A stretch of DNA of 18,892 nucleotides from CAIYWZ01 sp964497925 (GTDB lineage: Bacteria > Pseudomonadota > Alphaproteobacteria > CAIYWZ01), in assembly GCA_964497925.1 (NCBI GenBank), contig CAZCFE010000019.1:1-18892 (forward strand). Reading direction: 5' to 3'. Every line of letters starts with the position of its first letter. Positions within the stretch are counted from its first letter, which is position 1. Positions 1 through 7,188 of this stretch are shown piece after piece. The position numbers and the translations under genes were made by a program. The notes beneath the pieces were generated by a model that saw only the letters and a program-made list of their open reading frames with translations, was not told where the DNA came from and did not search any database.

Positions 1-720
1 AACCAATCCATTTACTTATCGACTGCTGCTCTTGTATCCCTTATTCTCTATTCTTTTATATACTCTCTTAAAGATCTGATCGAACCGCTTTCGCGTCTCT
101 GCCAACCTCATCGGCTGGTAGTTGTGTTTATATCCGATCTTAGATTTAACGTCAACCTTTTTTAATGTTTTTTTTAATTTATTTTTTTAAATTTAAAAAA
201 AACCTTAAAAACCGCCCTTTTGAAAAAACCCCTGAACCCCTCTTTAGACAGTATTAACTAAATTTTAATAATCTTATTAATAGACAACTAAGATCTGAAT
301 ATTAATTCAAAGACTCAATTTCATTGAGTCTTCCATAAAATTAACCCAGAACTGATATCTATAACCACACGATTAGAATGAATTCATAAACTCATAATCA
401 GAACATTCCAATCTTCTGAAAACATAAACATAAAAAGTGCCCCCCCCCTTAAACACCATCTAAACTTAGACGTATAAGAAAGTTTAAAGACACCAATACC
501 CTATTTTAAAGATTTTCCACGAACAGTAAAAATATAAAAACATCTTTTATTCATGCCGGGTAAAGACCACTTCAACATCAGGCGATATAAATCAATACTA
601 TTAATGAGCAACAAAGAGATCGCCCTCACAAGCAAAAGAATATTAAAAGAAATAATACTCACCTACGCCCACCTTGCAAAAACCAATCTAATTAAATCCT
701 TTTTCTGTAAAACTTTACCC
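1..720. other. Gene-poor AT-rich region
   Basis: I see no convincing gene in this stretch. A minus-strand open frame at 16-159 (47 codons with no good start, basic peptide, higher GC than its surroundings) could be the end of a small or broken gene, but nothing identifies it. A perfect 20-nt palindrome of seven T, AAATTT and seven A lies at 182-201. A 10-bp hairpin lies at 310-332, and a run of nine C at 440-448. A plus-strand open frame at 553-789 runs into the tRNA gene and has no ribosome-binding site or family features, so I leave it out. The region may be decayed sequence next to the tRNA-associated island. Confidence 0.6.
310..332. other. Perfect 10-bp inverted repeat (hairpin)
   Basis: AAGACTCAAT at 310-319 and ATTGAGTCTT at 323-332 are exact reverse complements separated by TTC. 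The stem would be stable in RNA from either strand. No run of T follows on either side, so it is not a classical intrinsic terminator. It could still be the 3' end of a transcript from outside the window or a small element remnant. Confidence 0.5.
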
Positions 721-749
721 TTGACTTTTCAATTTGATTGCCATATAAA
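721..749 (+). promoter_or_regulatory. Promoter of the initiator tRNA
   Basis: TTGACT (721-726) and TATAAA (744-749) are separated by 17 nt. This is a near-consensus sigma-70 promoter whose start point would fall near 756, about 11 nt before the mature tRNA. Its position fits a tRNA promoter. It may also serve lysC by read-through, since no separate lysC promoter is evident between 1167 and 1221. Confidence 0.7.
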
Positions 750-766
750 AGGATATGTTTTTTTGA

Positions 767-1018
<252 letters not shown>

Positions 1019-1019
1019 C

Positions 1020-1103
1020 TCATTTCGTTGGTTCCTCCAGCCGATAACCAATACCGGGTTCGTTGATGATGAAGTGATCACGGGCGGGGTCTAGCTCTAG
1101 GTT
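1020..1103 (-). pseudogene. C-terminal end of a KdpE-like response regulator, cut by the assembly gap
   Basis: Reading leftward from the gap there are 27 codons and a stop. They contain DPARDHFIINEPGIGYRL, closely matching the end of the winged-helix DNA-binding domain of KdpE-type OmpR-family regulators (family pattern DPARP..I.TEPG.GYRL). KdpE controls the potassium-uptake ATPase KdpFABC together with the sensor kinase KdpD. Only the wing hairpin is visible and the rest lies beyond the N run, so it is unknown whether the gene is whole in the genome. It stops right where the recombinase tail begins, which suggests the end of a cargo region joined to a deleted integration gene. The high GC content suggests transfer. 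Another OmpR-family regulator is possible. Confidence 0.6.
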
Positions 1104-1113
1104 NNNNNNNNNN
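1104..1113. other. Run of ten N (assembly gap)
   Basis: Ten unresolved bases separate the KdpE-like fragment from the 3' part of a second initiator tRNA. A round number of N usually marks a scaffold join of unknown true length. The tRNA sequence begins directly at the gap edge, and the 24 nt that would complete its 5' half are not seen. Confidence 0.97.
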
Positions 1114-1140
1114 TCGTCAGGCTCATAACCTGAAGGTCGT
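1114..1140 (+). repeat. Putative attachment-site core, right copy
   Basis: Exact 27-nt direct repeat of 791-817, beginning at the gap edge. If the element reading is right, this is the distal att site and the sequence from 1141 onward is the original chromosomal flank of the tRNA gene. Confidence 0.5.
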
Positions 1141-1166
1141 AGGTTCGAATCCTGCCCCCGCAACCA
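1114..1166 (+). tRNA. 3' part of a second initiator tRNA-fMet (partial at gap)
   Basis: The last 53 nt of an initiator tRNA are present: anticodon arm with CTCATAA loop, variable loop, T arm with TTCGAAT loop, acceptor 3' strand CCCCGCA and encoded ACCA. The T stem (GTAGG/CCTGC) differs from the upstream copy (GTCAG/CTGGC) but both pair properly. The 5' acceptor strand and D arm would lie in the gap. It is either a second full gene or the displaced 3' half left at the far end of an integrated element. It ends 55 nt before lysC. Confidence 0.75.
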
Positions 1167-1221
1167 ATTAAGACAAGCCATTCTTTTCTCTTGTCTTATC
1201 ATGGAGTACCTATTAGATTTG

Positions 1222-2364
1222 ATGAAAATTGTTCAAAAATTTGGCGGAACATCTGTTGGAAGCATAGAACGCATTGCACACTGCGCTGCTTTAATACAAA
1301 AGTCCATATCAGACAACGAATTTCCTTGCGTAGTAACATCTGCCATGTCGGGTCAAACAAATGCACTACTGAAACTATCCTCCTCATTTAACGCAACTCA
1401 AAACTCATCTTCACAAGATATGATCGTATCAACAGGCGAGGTGGTCTGTGCAGGACTTTTAAGTCTAGCCTTATCTAAAATAGGAATTTTATCCAAACCT
1501 TTGTGTGGATGGCAAGTTCCAATTTTAACTGATTCTTGTTGGGGAAATGCACGCATTCAAGATGTTTTCCCACAAAAAATTGACTCTCTTATCCAACAAG
1601 GGATTGTTCCAATTGTCACAGGATTTCAAGGTATGACCGTTAATCAAGAAATCACAACCCTTGGCCGAGGAGGATCAGACACCTCTGCCGTTGCAATTAG
1701 CGCAGCTATTCAAGCAACAAGATGCGACATTTACACAGATGTTGACGGTGTATACTCAGCAGACCCCCGCATTGTTCCATCAGCAATTAAGCATGACTTT
1801 CTCTCATTTGATGCTGCCCTAGAGATGAGCTCTTTGGGAGCAAAAATCCTGCATCCAAGATGCGTTGAAATTGCAAAAAAAAATGATGTTTGCCTACACG
1901 TGCGCTCAAGCTTTACCGACTCCCCTGGAACCATTATAAAAAAGGATGTAAAAATGGAAGATAAAGTTATATCAGGCATTGTACATATTCGTGATATTAT
2001 GTGGGTTCAGTTTGAACATATTGCTTATCTGGAAGTTTTTTTTAAAATCATCGCTGACAAAGATATCAGTATTGATATGATCCAAATCCATGAAAATGGT
2101 TTCAACTTTTCCATTGCAAAAAATGATTGGGATCAAATACACTCACTCGTCTGGACTCCTACAAAAATTTACACAGACCTTGTGAAAATTTCTCTTGTTG
2201 GACAAGGCCTTAGATCTCACTCTCAAGTATTAGATAAAGTTTTTAATGCTCTTAGAGATTTTGAGATTATCGCGCTTGACTCGGGAGAAACAAGGCTCAG
2301 CGCTTTGACCCTTTGCGATCAAGTTCCGTCGGTTGTACAAAACCTCCATAACGATCTGTTTTAA
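1222..2364 (+). CDS. lysC: Aspartate kinase (monofunctional)
   Basis: Phosphorylates aspartate, the first step toward lysine, threonine, methionine and diaminopimelate for peptidoglycan. I start at 1222 because the protein then opens MKIVQKFGGTSVGS, as the family does. The ATG at 1201 would add seven residues and lacks a ribosome-binding site. Kinase motifs are intact: KFGGTSV (6-12), STGEVVCAG (70-78), GFQG and TLGRGGSDTSA (146-156), TDVDGVYSADPR (172-183) and ILHPRCVEIA (209-218). At 380 residues it is slightly shorter than the usual 400 or so. The C-terminal regulatory ACT region (from about 248) is strongly diverged: the usual ..VDMI-type strand survives as ISIDMIQ, but the following ACT strand, normally ISTSEIKISV, reads IALDSGETRLSA. 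Feedback control may be altered. It follows the tRNA by 55 nt and probably shares its transcription. Confidence 0.93.
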   Translation: MKIVQKFGGTSVGSIERIAHCAALIQKSISDNEFPCVVTSAMSGQTNALLKLSSSFNATQNSSSQDMIVSTGEVVCAGLLSLALSKIGILSKPLCGWQVPILTDSCWGNARIQDVFPQKIDSLIQQGIVPIVTGFQGMTVNQEITTLGRGGSDTSAVAISAAIQATRCDIYTDVDGVYSADPRIVPSAIKHDFLSFDAALEMSSLGAKILHPRCVEIAKKNDVCLHVRSSFTDSPGTIIKKDVKMEDKVISGIVHIRDIMWVQFEHIAYLEVFFKIIADKDISIDMIQIHENGFNFSIAKNDWDQIHSLVWTPTKIYTDLVKISLVGQGLRSHSQVLDKVFNALRDFEIIALDSGETRLSALTLCDQVPSVVQNLHNDLF

Positions 2365-2420
2365 AGACATCAAAACCAATTAATAGACACAGATTTTTCT
2401 AATGAAAAACCTCATGATTT

Positions 2421-2440
2421 ATGCTATAATAGCATTTTTT
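2421..2440 (+). promoter_or_regulatory. Extended -10 promoter for iscA, inside a small palindrome
   Basis: TGCTATAAT at 2422-2430 is a perfect extended -10 element (TGnTATAAT). No good -35 is seen 17 nt upstream, which is usual for extended -10 promoters. The start point would be near 2437, giving a leader of about 29 nt to iscA. The -10 sits within ATGCTATAATAGCAT, a 5-bp inverted repeat followed by six T, so the same bases could form a weak terminator hairpin for lysC transcripts. Confidence 0.6.
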
Positions 2441-2465
2441 AAAATGAAAGTAGAAAGGTTAAACT

Positions 2466-2795
2466 ATGTCTTTTTTGCAAGTGACGCAAGCTGCACAAAA
2501 CCGTATGACAGATTTAATTGCAAGCCGAGGAAAGCCCACAGCTGGAATTCGCGTGTCAATTAAAACACGAGGTTGTTCAGGACTTGCTTATAAAGTTGAA
2601 TTTGCCGATGAAATTATTAATGGTGATGAAAAAATTATTTTAAATAATTTGCTTTTGTTAATTGATTCTAAAGCAATTTTGTTTATGATCGGCTCTATTA
2701 TGGATTACGTGGATGACAAAGTTCAATCAGGATTTGTCTTTCAAAACCCAAATCAGAAAGGATCGTGTGGTTGTGGAGAATCGTTTTATGTATGA
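2466..2795 (+). CDS. iscA: A-type iron-sulfur cluster carrier/assembly protein
   Basis: Carries iron or Fe-S clusters from the IscU scaffold to target proteins in the cytoplasm. The 109-residue length is normal. The three family cysteines are present: C37 in TRGCSGLAY and C101/C103 in GSCGCGESF near the C-terminus. A ribosome-binding site AAGG (2455-2458) lies 7 nt before the ATG. The stop codon overlaps the start of hscB, so the two are translated together. The neighbour favours the name iscA over erpA or sufA, though sequence alone does not separate these well. The middle segment (LLLLIDSKAILFMIGS) is more hydrophobic than usual. Confidence 0.92.
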   Translation: MSFLQVTQAAQNRMTDLIASRGKPTAGIRVSIKTRGCSGLAYKVEFADEIINGDEKIILNNLLLLIDSKAILFMIGSIMDYVDDKVQSGFVFQNPNQKGSCGCGESFYV

Positions 2796-3357
2796 ACATG
2801 AAGGGGATGACCCATTTGTTTGTTTTGGATTAGAACCCAATTTTGATATTAATATAGAAGATTTAGATCATGTTTATTTTAAAGCTCAAAAAGAACATCA
2901 TCCAGATCGATATGTGAACAAAACAAAAGAGCAAAAAAAAGAAGCTCAAAAAATGTCTTCAAGTTTAAATCTGGCTTATGGAGAATTAAAAGATCCTATT
3001 TTGCGCGCAAAAATCTTATTAAAATATCTAAATCCTGAAAATCCCTGGATTGAAGATGAAACCTATATGGATGAAGAAATTTTAATGCAAATGATGGTAG
3101 TTCGCGAAACCCTTGCTTGTGCGGCAACACCTATGGAAGCAGAAAGAATAGCCTCCGATATGGAATCTCAAATGAATATTGAAACACAAAACATGTCAAA
3201 AGCATTCTTATCAAAAAATCCAGAAAATTTACGCAGAGCCATAACAAGAGCTCTTTATGTCAGAAAAGTCTTAAACGAGGCTCAAAGGCTTGCTAGAAAA
3301 CCCTTCCCGCAAGAAGCTTCGCATCAAGACACTCAGCAGCAAAAGATACAAACATGA
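2788..3357 (+). CDS. hscB: Fe-S assembly co-chaperone HscB (J-domain protein)
   Basis: HscB delivers the scaffold IscU to the Hsp70 chaperone HscA and stimulates its ATPase. The product is 189 residues. A J-type domain occupies about 10-80 with the invariant HPD at 38-40 (KEHHPDRY), followed by LNLAYGELKDPILRAKILL, typical of HscB. A helical region follows that in the family binds IscU. The frame is open from 2713, but the ATG at 2788 is chosen because it gives the family's N-terminus (DPFVCFGLEP). It overlaps the iscA stop by 8 nt. The gene ends in a 4-nt ATGA overlap with the next gene. hscA and fdx, the usual downstream partners, are not here, so HscA must be encoded elsewhere or be replaced by DnaK. 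Confidence 0.92.
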   Translation: MYEHEGDDPFVCFGLEPNFDINIEDLDHVYFKAQKEHHPDRYVNKTKEQKKEAQKMSSSLNLAYGELKDPILRAKILLKYLNPENPWIEDETYMDEEILMQMMVVRETLACAATPMEAERIASDMESQMNIETQNMSKAFLSKNPENLRRAITRALYVRKVLNEAQRLARKPFPQEASHQDTQQQKIQT

Positions 3358-4352
3358 GCAGCCTTGAAAATAAAATGGTGTATTATACTATCGAAGGCGT
3401 AATTGCATTCATTGTTTTAAATCGTCCTGAAAAAATGAATGCTTTAAATGCTCAAATGGTCATGGAGCTTTTTGAAATATTTAAAAAGCTTGACGAAGAC
3501 CCCCTTATAACTTTTATTGTCATCAAATCTCACGGCCCCGTTTTTTCATCAGGCGGCGATATCAAAGAGGTATACAATCACTATAAAGAAAAAAAATTAA
3601 CTAAAATTGAAAGTTTTTTCAATATCGAATACTCTTTAATCAACAAAATTGCCTCTTCAAAAAAAACTATTTCTTTGGTAGAGGGCTTGGCATACGGCGC
3701 AGGCCTTGCAGTGGCTCTTGCATGCCAATACCCATTTTTTCTGCTAAACGTCAAAGCAGCTGCCCCTGAAATCAATATTGCATTTTATCCTGATGCTGGA
3801 CTGTCATATTGGCTCAACCAGGCAGATAAGCGTTTTCCTGGATTTGCCAACAATTTTGCAATGAGTGGTGGAGAAATAACACCTCCCGATCTAGATGCCG
3901 CAGGATTAATTGCAGGCGTCATTGATCGAAAAAACATGTCCATTGTAGAAAAAAGCCTTATTGAAAACCAACCAAGAAATAGCGCAGATCTTATTGAAAT
4001 TATGAAGTTTTTTATAAGACCTACAGTTTTAAAAGAAGTTCAAAATATTAAAAACCAGACTTTTCAACACAGCCACTTCAATAAAATAAAAGATTTTCAT
4101 AGAACTGATTTTAAAACCTCTGACCTTTCATTTTGGACAACCTTTAACCACATCACAAAAACAAAAGGCAAAACCTTGCGCGATGTATTAAGCCTTGACC
4201 TTTGTTTATCAAGTCTTTTTATTCACACCCACGACTTCTTTGAAGGAATCCGTGTAAAGCTTATAAATAAAGGTGATAAGCCTTGTTTTCAAGAAGAGCT
4301 AAATGATTCCATCAAAAATAAAGTCAAAAAAATATATCGAAATATTGCATAA
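3354..4352 (+). CDS. Enoyl-CoA hydratase/isomerase family protein, 3-hydroxyisobutyryl-CoA hydrolase type
   Basis: Crotonase-fold protein of 332 residues. The N-terminal half has VLNRPEKMNALN (21-32), the oxyanion-hole motif FSSGGDIKE (64-72), GLAYGAGLAVAL (111-122) and APEINIAFYPDAGLSY (137-152). The last corresponds to the PET.IG.FPDVGGSY motif of 3-hydroxyisobutyryl-CoA hydrolases and keeps the Glu and Asp. The C-terminal LSLDLCLSSLF and DFFEGIRVKLINKGDKP (294-310) is also typical of the hydrolase, which acts in valine breakdown. Replacement of GGGVGLS by GAGLAVA is a departure, so the exact acyl-CoA substrate is open. It overlaps hscB by 4 nt and is translationally coupled to the Fe-S genes, an odd pairing. 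No terminator is seen after it. Confidence 0.82.
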   Translation: MSSLENKMVYYTIEGVIAFIVLNRPEKMNALNAQMVMELFEIFKKLDEDPLITFIVIKSHGPVFSSGGDIKEVYNHYKEKKLTKIESFFNIEYSLINKIASSKKTISLVEGLAYGAGLAVALACQYPFFLLNVKAAAPEINIAFYPDAGLSYWLNQADKRFPGFANNFAMSGGEITPPDLDAAGLIAGVIDRKNMSIVEKSLIENQPRNSADLIEIMKFFIRPTVLKEVQNIKNQTFQHSHFNKIKDFHRTDFKTSDLSFWTTFNHITKTKGKTLRDVLSLDLCLSSLFIHTHDFFEGIRVKLINKGDKPCFQEELNDSIKNKVKKIYRNIA

Positions 4353-4414
4353 CCATTAAAAAATCTCTCCTCTTTTCCATCAAAATAAAAATATCAAATT
4401 TTGTAAAAAAAACA

Positions 4415-4444
4415 TTGACTGTCCCTATTGTCATGTCATATAAT
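4415..4444 (+). promoter_or_regulatory. Promoter of the 899-residue exported protein gene
   Basis: TTGACT (4415-4420), an 18-nt spacer and a perfect TATAAT (4439-4444). The start point would be near 4451, 31 nt before the ATG at 4482. One of the best promoters in the window, so this gene is likely transcribed separately and well. Confidence 0.75.
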
Positions 4445-4481
4445 AAAAAATACATTCAATTTAAATAAGGAAAAATACACT

Positions 4482-7181
4482 ATGAATAAACTCAAACTTA
4501 TCTTCTTCATCTCTCTAGTAACCTCAAGTATGCCTTTATATTCAACAAGCATAGATTTAACATTTGATGAGGTCAATCCTTCAGTCATAATGCCTCTCCT
4601 TTCAAAACAATCTTTTATGGAAGATATGGCAAGGCATACAGAAACGAATTCTCTATTTGCCCTTTCTAGAACTTTTTATGCCCCAATGATCGAACCTTTT
4701 AATCTCCTAACACCTGAAATACAAAATGATCTTATACAAATCATATTTCAACCTACAAATGACATGACAGCCCGCTACTGTCTTTTTAAGACAATTTTAT
4801 TTTCGACCAGAAGTCAAGAACTATACAATCAAATAGTATTTGATGAAGATATCTCTCTCATCTCATTAATACCCCCACAAACGCCCCCCTTTTTAATACA
4901 TCAAAAGTTATCAAAATCCTTATTTTTAGCAACACTTGGCACTTACTCCCCAAACGTATCAGTAAACGAACGTTCACAAGAATTTTTAAAACAGGCATTT
5001 GATCACTTTAATGATCATCAAGGATTTCCCCTTATTTCAGTTTATATACTCCTGTCTAATATGCCGAATATAGATTTTTATGCAAAAAACTTTCTAGAAA
5101 AAGCCTCCAGCTTACCAGATGCTTATAAAATGACAACTCAGCTGTCTTCAATATCGTATCTTTTACTCTCTAACAATCCAGAAAATCAAAATTTTGCAGC
5201 AGCTCAAACAAGAGAGATATTGGAACAAACCAGCGACCCTACCAAAAAATTACTTTTTGCCTCTCTTCTGTCGTTACATGCCCCCTCTCGAGAAGAGGCT
5301 ATTGCTCAAATTCAAACATTTCTTTCACAAGACTGGGGAAAAATCGACATCTTGATTAGAACACTGCCTTCTGATTGTGTTGATATAATAATCAACTACA
5401 TGCTCAGATTAGTAGAAGAAAAAAAGATCACAAACTCTCAATTTGAAAGAATTTATGAACGTTTAATCGATGTTAAAGACACAAAATTAAAAGAAAAACT
5501 TATCATTTTTGCGATGAATGAAATTTTATCTCCAGACGCATCATTTCATAATAAATGGATATTCTTGAGACAATTTAAAAACTTCCCAGATGATGCACAA
5601 CATCAAATAATTGAATATCTATTTTCATCTCTAGATAATCAATCTATAACGTTATCTAATTTTTCATATATCTATAAAGATATCATCAAAACTCAAAATA
5701 CAATCTTAAAAAGAAGACTTCATACGTTTGCTATTGATCATATCCGCGATTCTTTCACCCCATGGGAAGTAAAAAAAGATTTTATCACACAAATTTCGAC
5801 TTTCCCCATCCATCTACAAAGACAGATTATAGACTATGCACTTTCCTGTATCCAAAACAATTCTATAACAATTGATGAATTTTCATCGATTTTTAGCTCC
5901 TTATTAACGTATGAAAATACAGACACTGCAAGAAATTTTGCAAATTACGGCATTGAAATCCTAAGCAGAAATCATGTCAATCACGACATAAAAAATAATT
6001 TATTTGAAGGATTTGCAAACTTGCCCAAAACAGCTCATTTTGATGATTTTCATGAAATGATCCCTAGACTTTTAAAACAAAGTCTCCAGGACCCCACCTT
6101 TATTTCATCAAGTTTCAAGCAAAGATATGAGAGAATAAAAACATTTGAGAAATTTGCATCAACACCAAACATAAAAAACTTTGCCCAATTATTATCAGAA
6201 AATATTGATTTTGAACAAGCTTATTTAAGCTTGGATCGAAGGACTAAATTTGGGGATGTCCATACACTATCAATGATTAGAGATGCATCCAAAATTGCAA
6301 CCATTTTATTGGAAAAAGAAAGAGAATTTGGGACCACAGTATTTTCTGATAAAGATCTTTTAGAAAAAATCTCTTTTTTGATAACGTCGCTTGAAAAAGA
6401 AAGAGAGAGTAATCCTCAAGTAACCACAGACATGATATCCAATGCTCAAGATATTTTGCAAGAAATGATATCAGACCAACAACATCAAGGAACCTGTTTC
6501 AGATCTGATGGGAATCTCTGGACAAAAACCTCACAAAAAATCGTCACATTAAATCTTACTGGAAATCAAATCACTCTTGGTGACTGTCTCCATTTAGTAT
6601 TTCGTGCCCTAGAAAGAAATCAAGATCATCCTGAATATAAAACTCTAGTTTGCTCTTTCATCAATGCACTGGGAAGCAAAGAGGCTATTTTAAAATGTGG
6701 AGATGGAGCATTAGGCGGTATTTTAAGATCTCTAGATATCTTGTTTATAAAAGAGCTTTATGGGGAAGATCGACCATTTTCCACAGAAGATCAAAATCTT
6801 TTAGATGCACAACTTCCTCAACTGAAAAAAGTTGTGATCAGTTTTGTGGATGGCATTACAGGCACACCAGAAGGCGTTGATTCTGAATTTTTTGAAAAGC
6901 TTATGGCAAATGAAACATTTGGATTTTTCCTAAATCACTTAAAAATGCAAAATTGGGGATTGATTTCGAGCGGTGTTTTATCAGCTGAGAGAAGCCTTTA
7001 TTCGGTTTATCAGGAAGATGTGAACGAGATATTGATTAAGGATTTTAACCTATTACTAATCGACCCCGCTGTGCGCATTTTATTTTCCGAATTTTTTGGT
7101 GGATTCATTCACAATAGTTCGCTTAGAATAGAGAAAATCAATGATTTTCTAACCAATATTGAATACATTCCTTTGCGTTAA
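4482..7181 (+). CDS. Large exported helical-repeat protein, function unknown
   Basis: I do not recognise the 899-residue product. The ATG at 4482 is chosen over one at 4428 because AAGG (4467-4470) precedes it, the promoter -10 overlaps the earlier start, and it begins with a signal peptide (MNKLKLIFFISLVTSSMPLYSTS). The mature part looks almost entirely alpha-helical. Between about 288 and 502 there are three copies of a 70-73 residue unit, each built of two helical hairpins of roughly 35 residues. Conserved features are II.Y.L...., a short IT...F turn (316-321, 389-394, 462-467), then IY..LI and L..FA....I. A charged, lysine/glutamate-rich segment covers 605-665. The C-terminal region (about 666-899) has four cysteines (672, 702, 724, 739). 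It ends 7 nt from the convergent murD stop. Export plus superhelical repeats suggests protein binding at the surface or in a host; that is inference. Confidence 0.8.
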   Translation: MNKLKLIFFISLVTSSMPLYSTSIDLTFDEVNPSVIMPLLSKQSFMEDMARHTETNSLFALSRTFYAPMIEPFNLLTPEIQNDLIQIIFQPTNDMTARYCLFKTILFSTRSQELYNQIVFDEDISLISLIPPQTPPFLIHQKLSKSLFLATLGTYSPNVSVNERSQEFLKQAFDHFNDHQGFPLISVYILLSNMPNIDFYAKNFLEKASSLPDAYKMTTQLSSISYLLLSNNPENQNFAAAQTREILEQTSDPTKKLLFASLLSLHAPSREEAIAQIQTFLSQDWGKIDILIRTLPSDCVDIIINYMLRLVEEKKITNSQFERIYERLIDVKDTKLKEKLIIFAMNEILSPDASFHNKWIFLRQFKNFPDDAQHQIIEYLFSSLDNQSITLSNFSYIYKDIIKTQNTILKRRLHTFAIDHIRDSFTPWEVKKDFITQISTFPIHLQRQIIDYALSCIQNNSITIDEFSSIFSSLLTYENTDTARNFANYGIEILSRNHVNHDIKNNLFEGFANLPKTAHFDDFHEMIPRLLKQSLQDPTFISSSFKQRYERIKTFEKFASTPNIKNFAQLLSENIDFEQAYLSLDRRTKFGDVHTLSMIRDASKIATILLEKEREFGTTVFSDKDLLEKISFLITSLEKERESNPQVTTDMISNAQDILQEMISDQQHQGTCFRSDGNLWTKTSQKIVTLNLTGNQITLGDCLHLVFRALERNQDHPEYKTLVCSFINALGSKEAILKCGDGALGGILRSLDILFIKELYGEDRPFSTEDQNLLDAQLPQLKKVVISFVDGITGTPEGVDSEFFEKLMANETFGFFLNHLKMQNWGLISSGVLSAERSLYSVYQEDVNEILIKDFNLLLIDPAVRILFSEFFGGFIHNSSLRIEKINDFLTNIEYIPLR
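5343..5987 (+). repeat. Three tandem ~72-codon repeat units inside the exported protein gene
   Basis: Protein residues about 288-357, 358-430 and 431-502 align by eye. Aligned segments include IIINYMLRL / IIEYLFSSL / IIDYALSCI, then KITNSQFERIYERLI / SITLSNFSYIYKDII / SITIDEFSSIFSSLL, then LIIFAMNEI / LHTFAIDHI / FANYGIEIL. DNA identity between units is low, so the duplication is old. Boundaries are approximate. Confidence 0.6.
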
Positions 7182-7188
7182 AGAAACG

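Noticed and set aside
1114..1202. Minus-strand frame encoding RGQDSNLRPSGYEPD
   Set aside because: This peptide is the well-known antisense translation of tRNA-Met; only the part left of the gap (1020-1103) is gene-like.
1191..1391. Open frames on both strands over the start of lysC
   Set aside because: They are shadows of the well-supported aspartate kinase frame.
6450..7181. C-terminal region of the 899-residue protein as a NEL-type ubiquitin ligase
   Set aside because: It has cysteines, but I cannot see the catalytic Cys-x-Asp motif or the fold's other landmarks, and there are no leucine-rich repeats.
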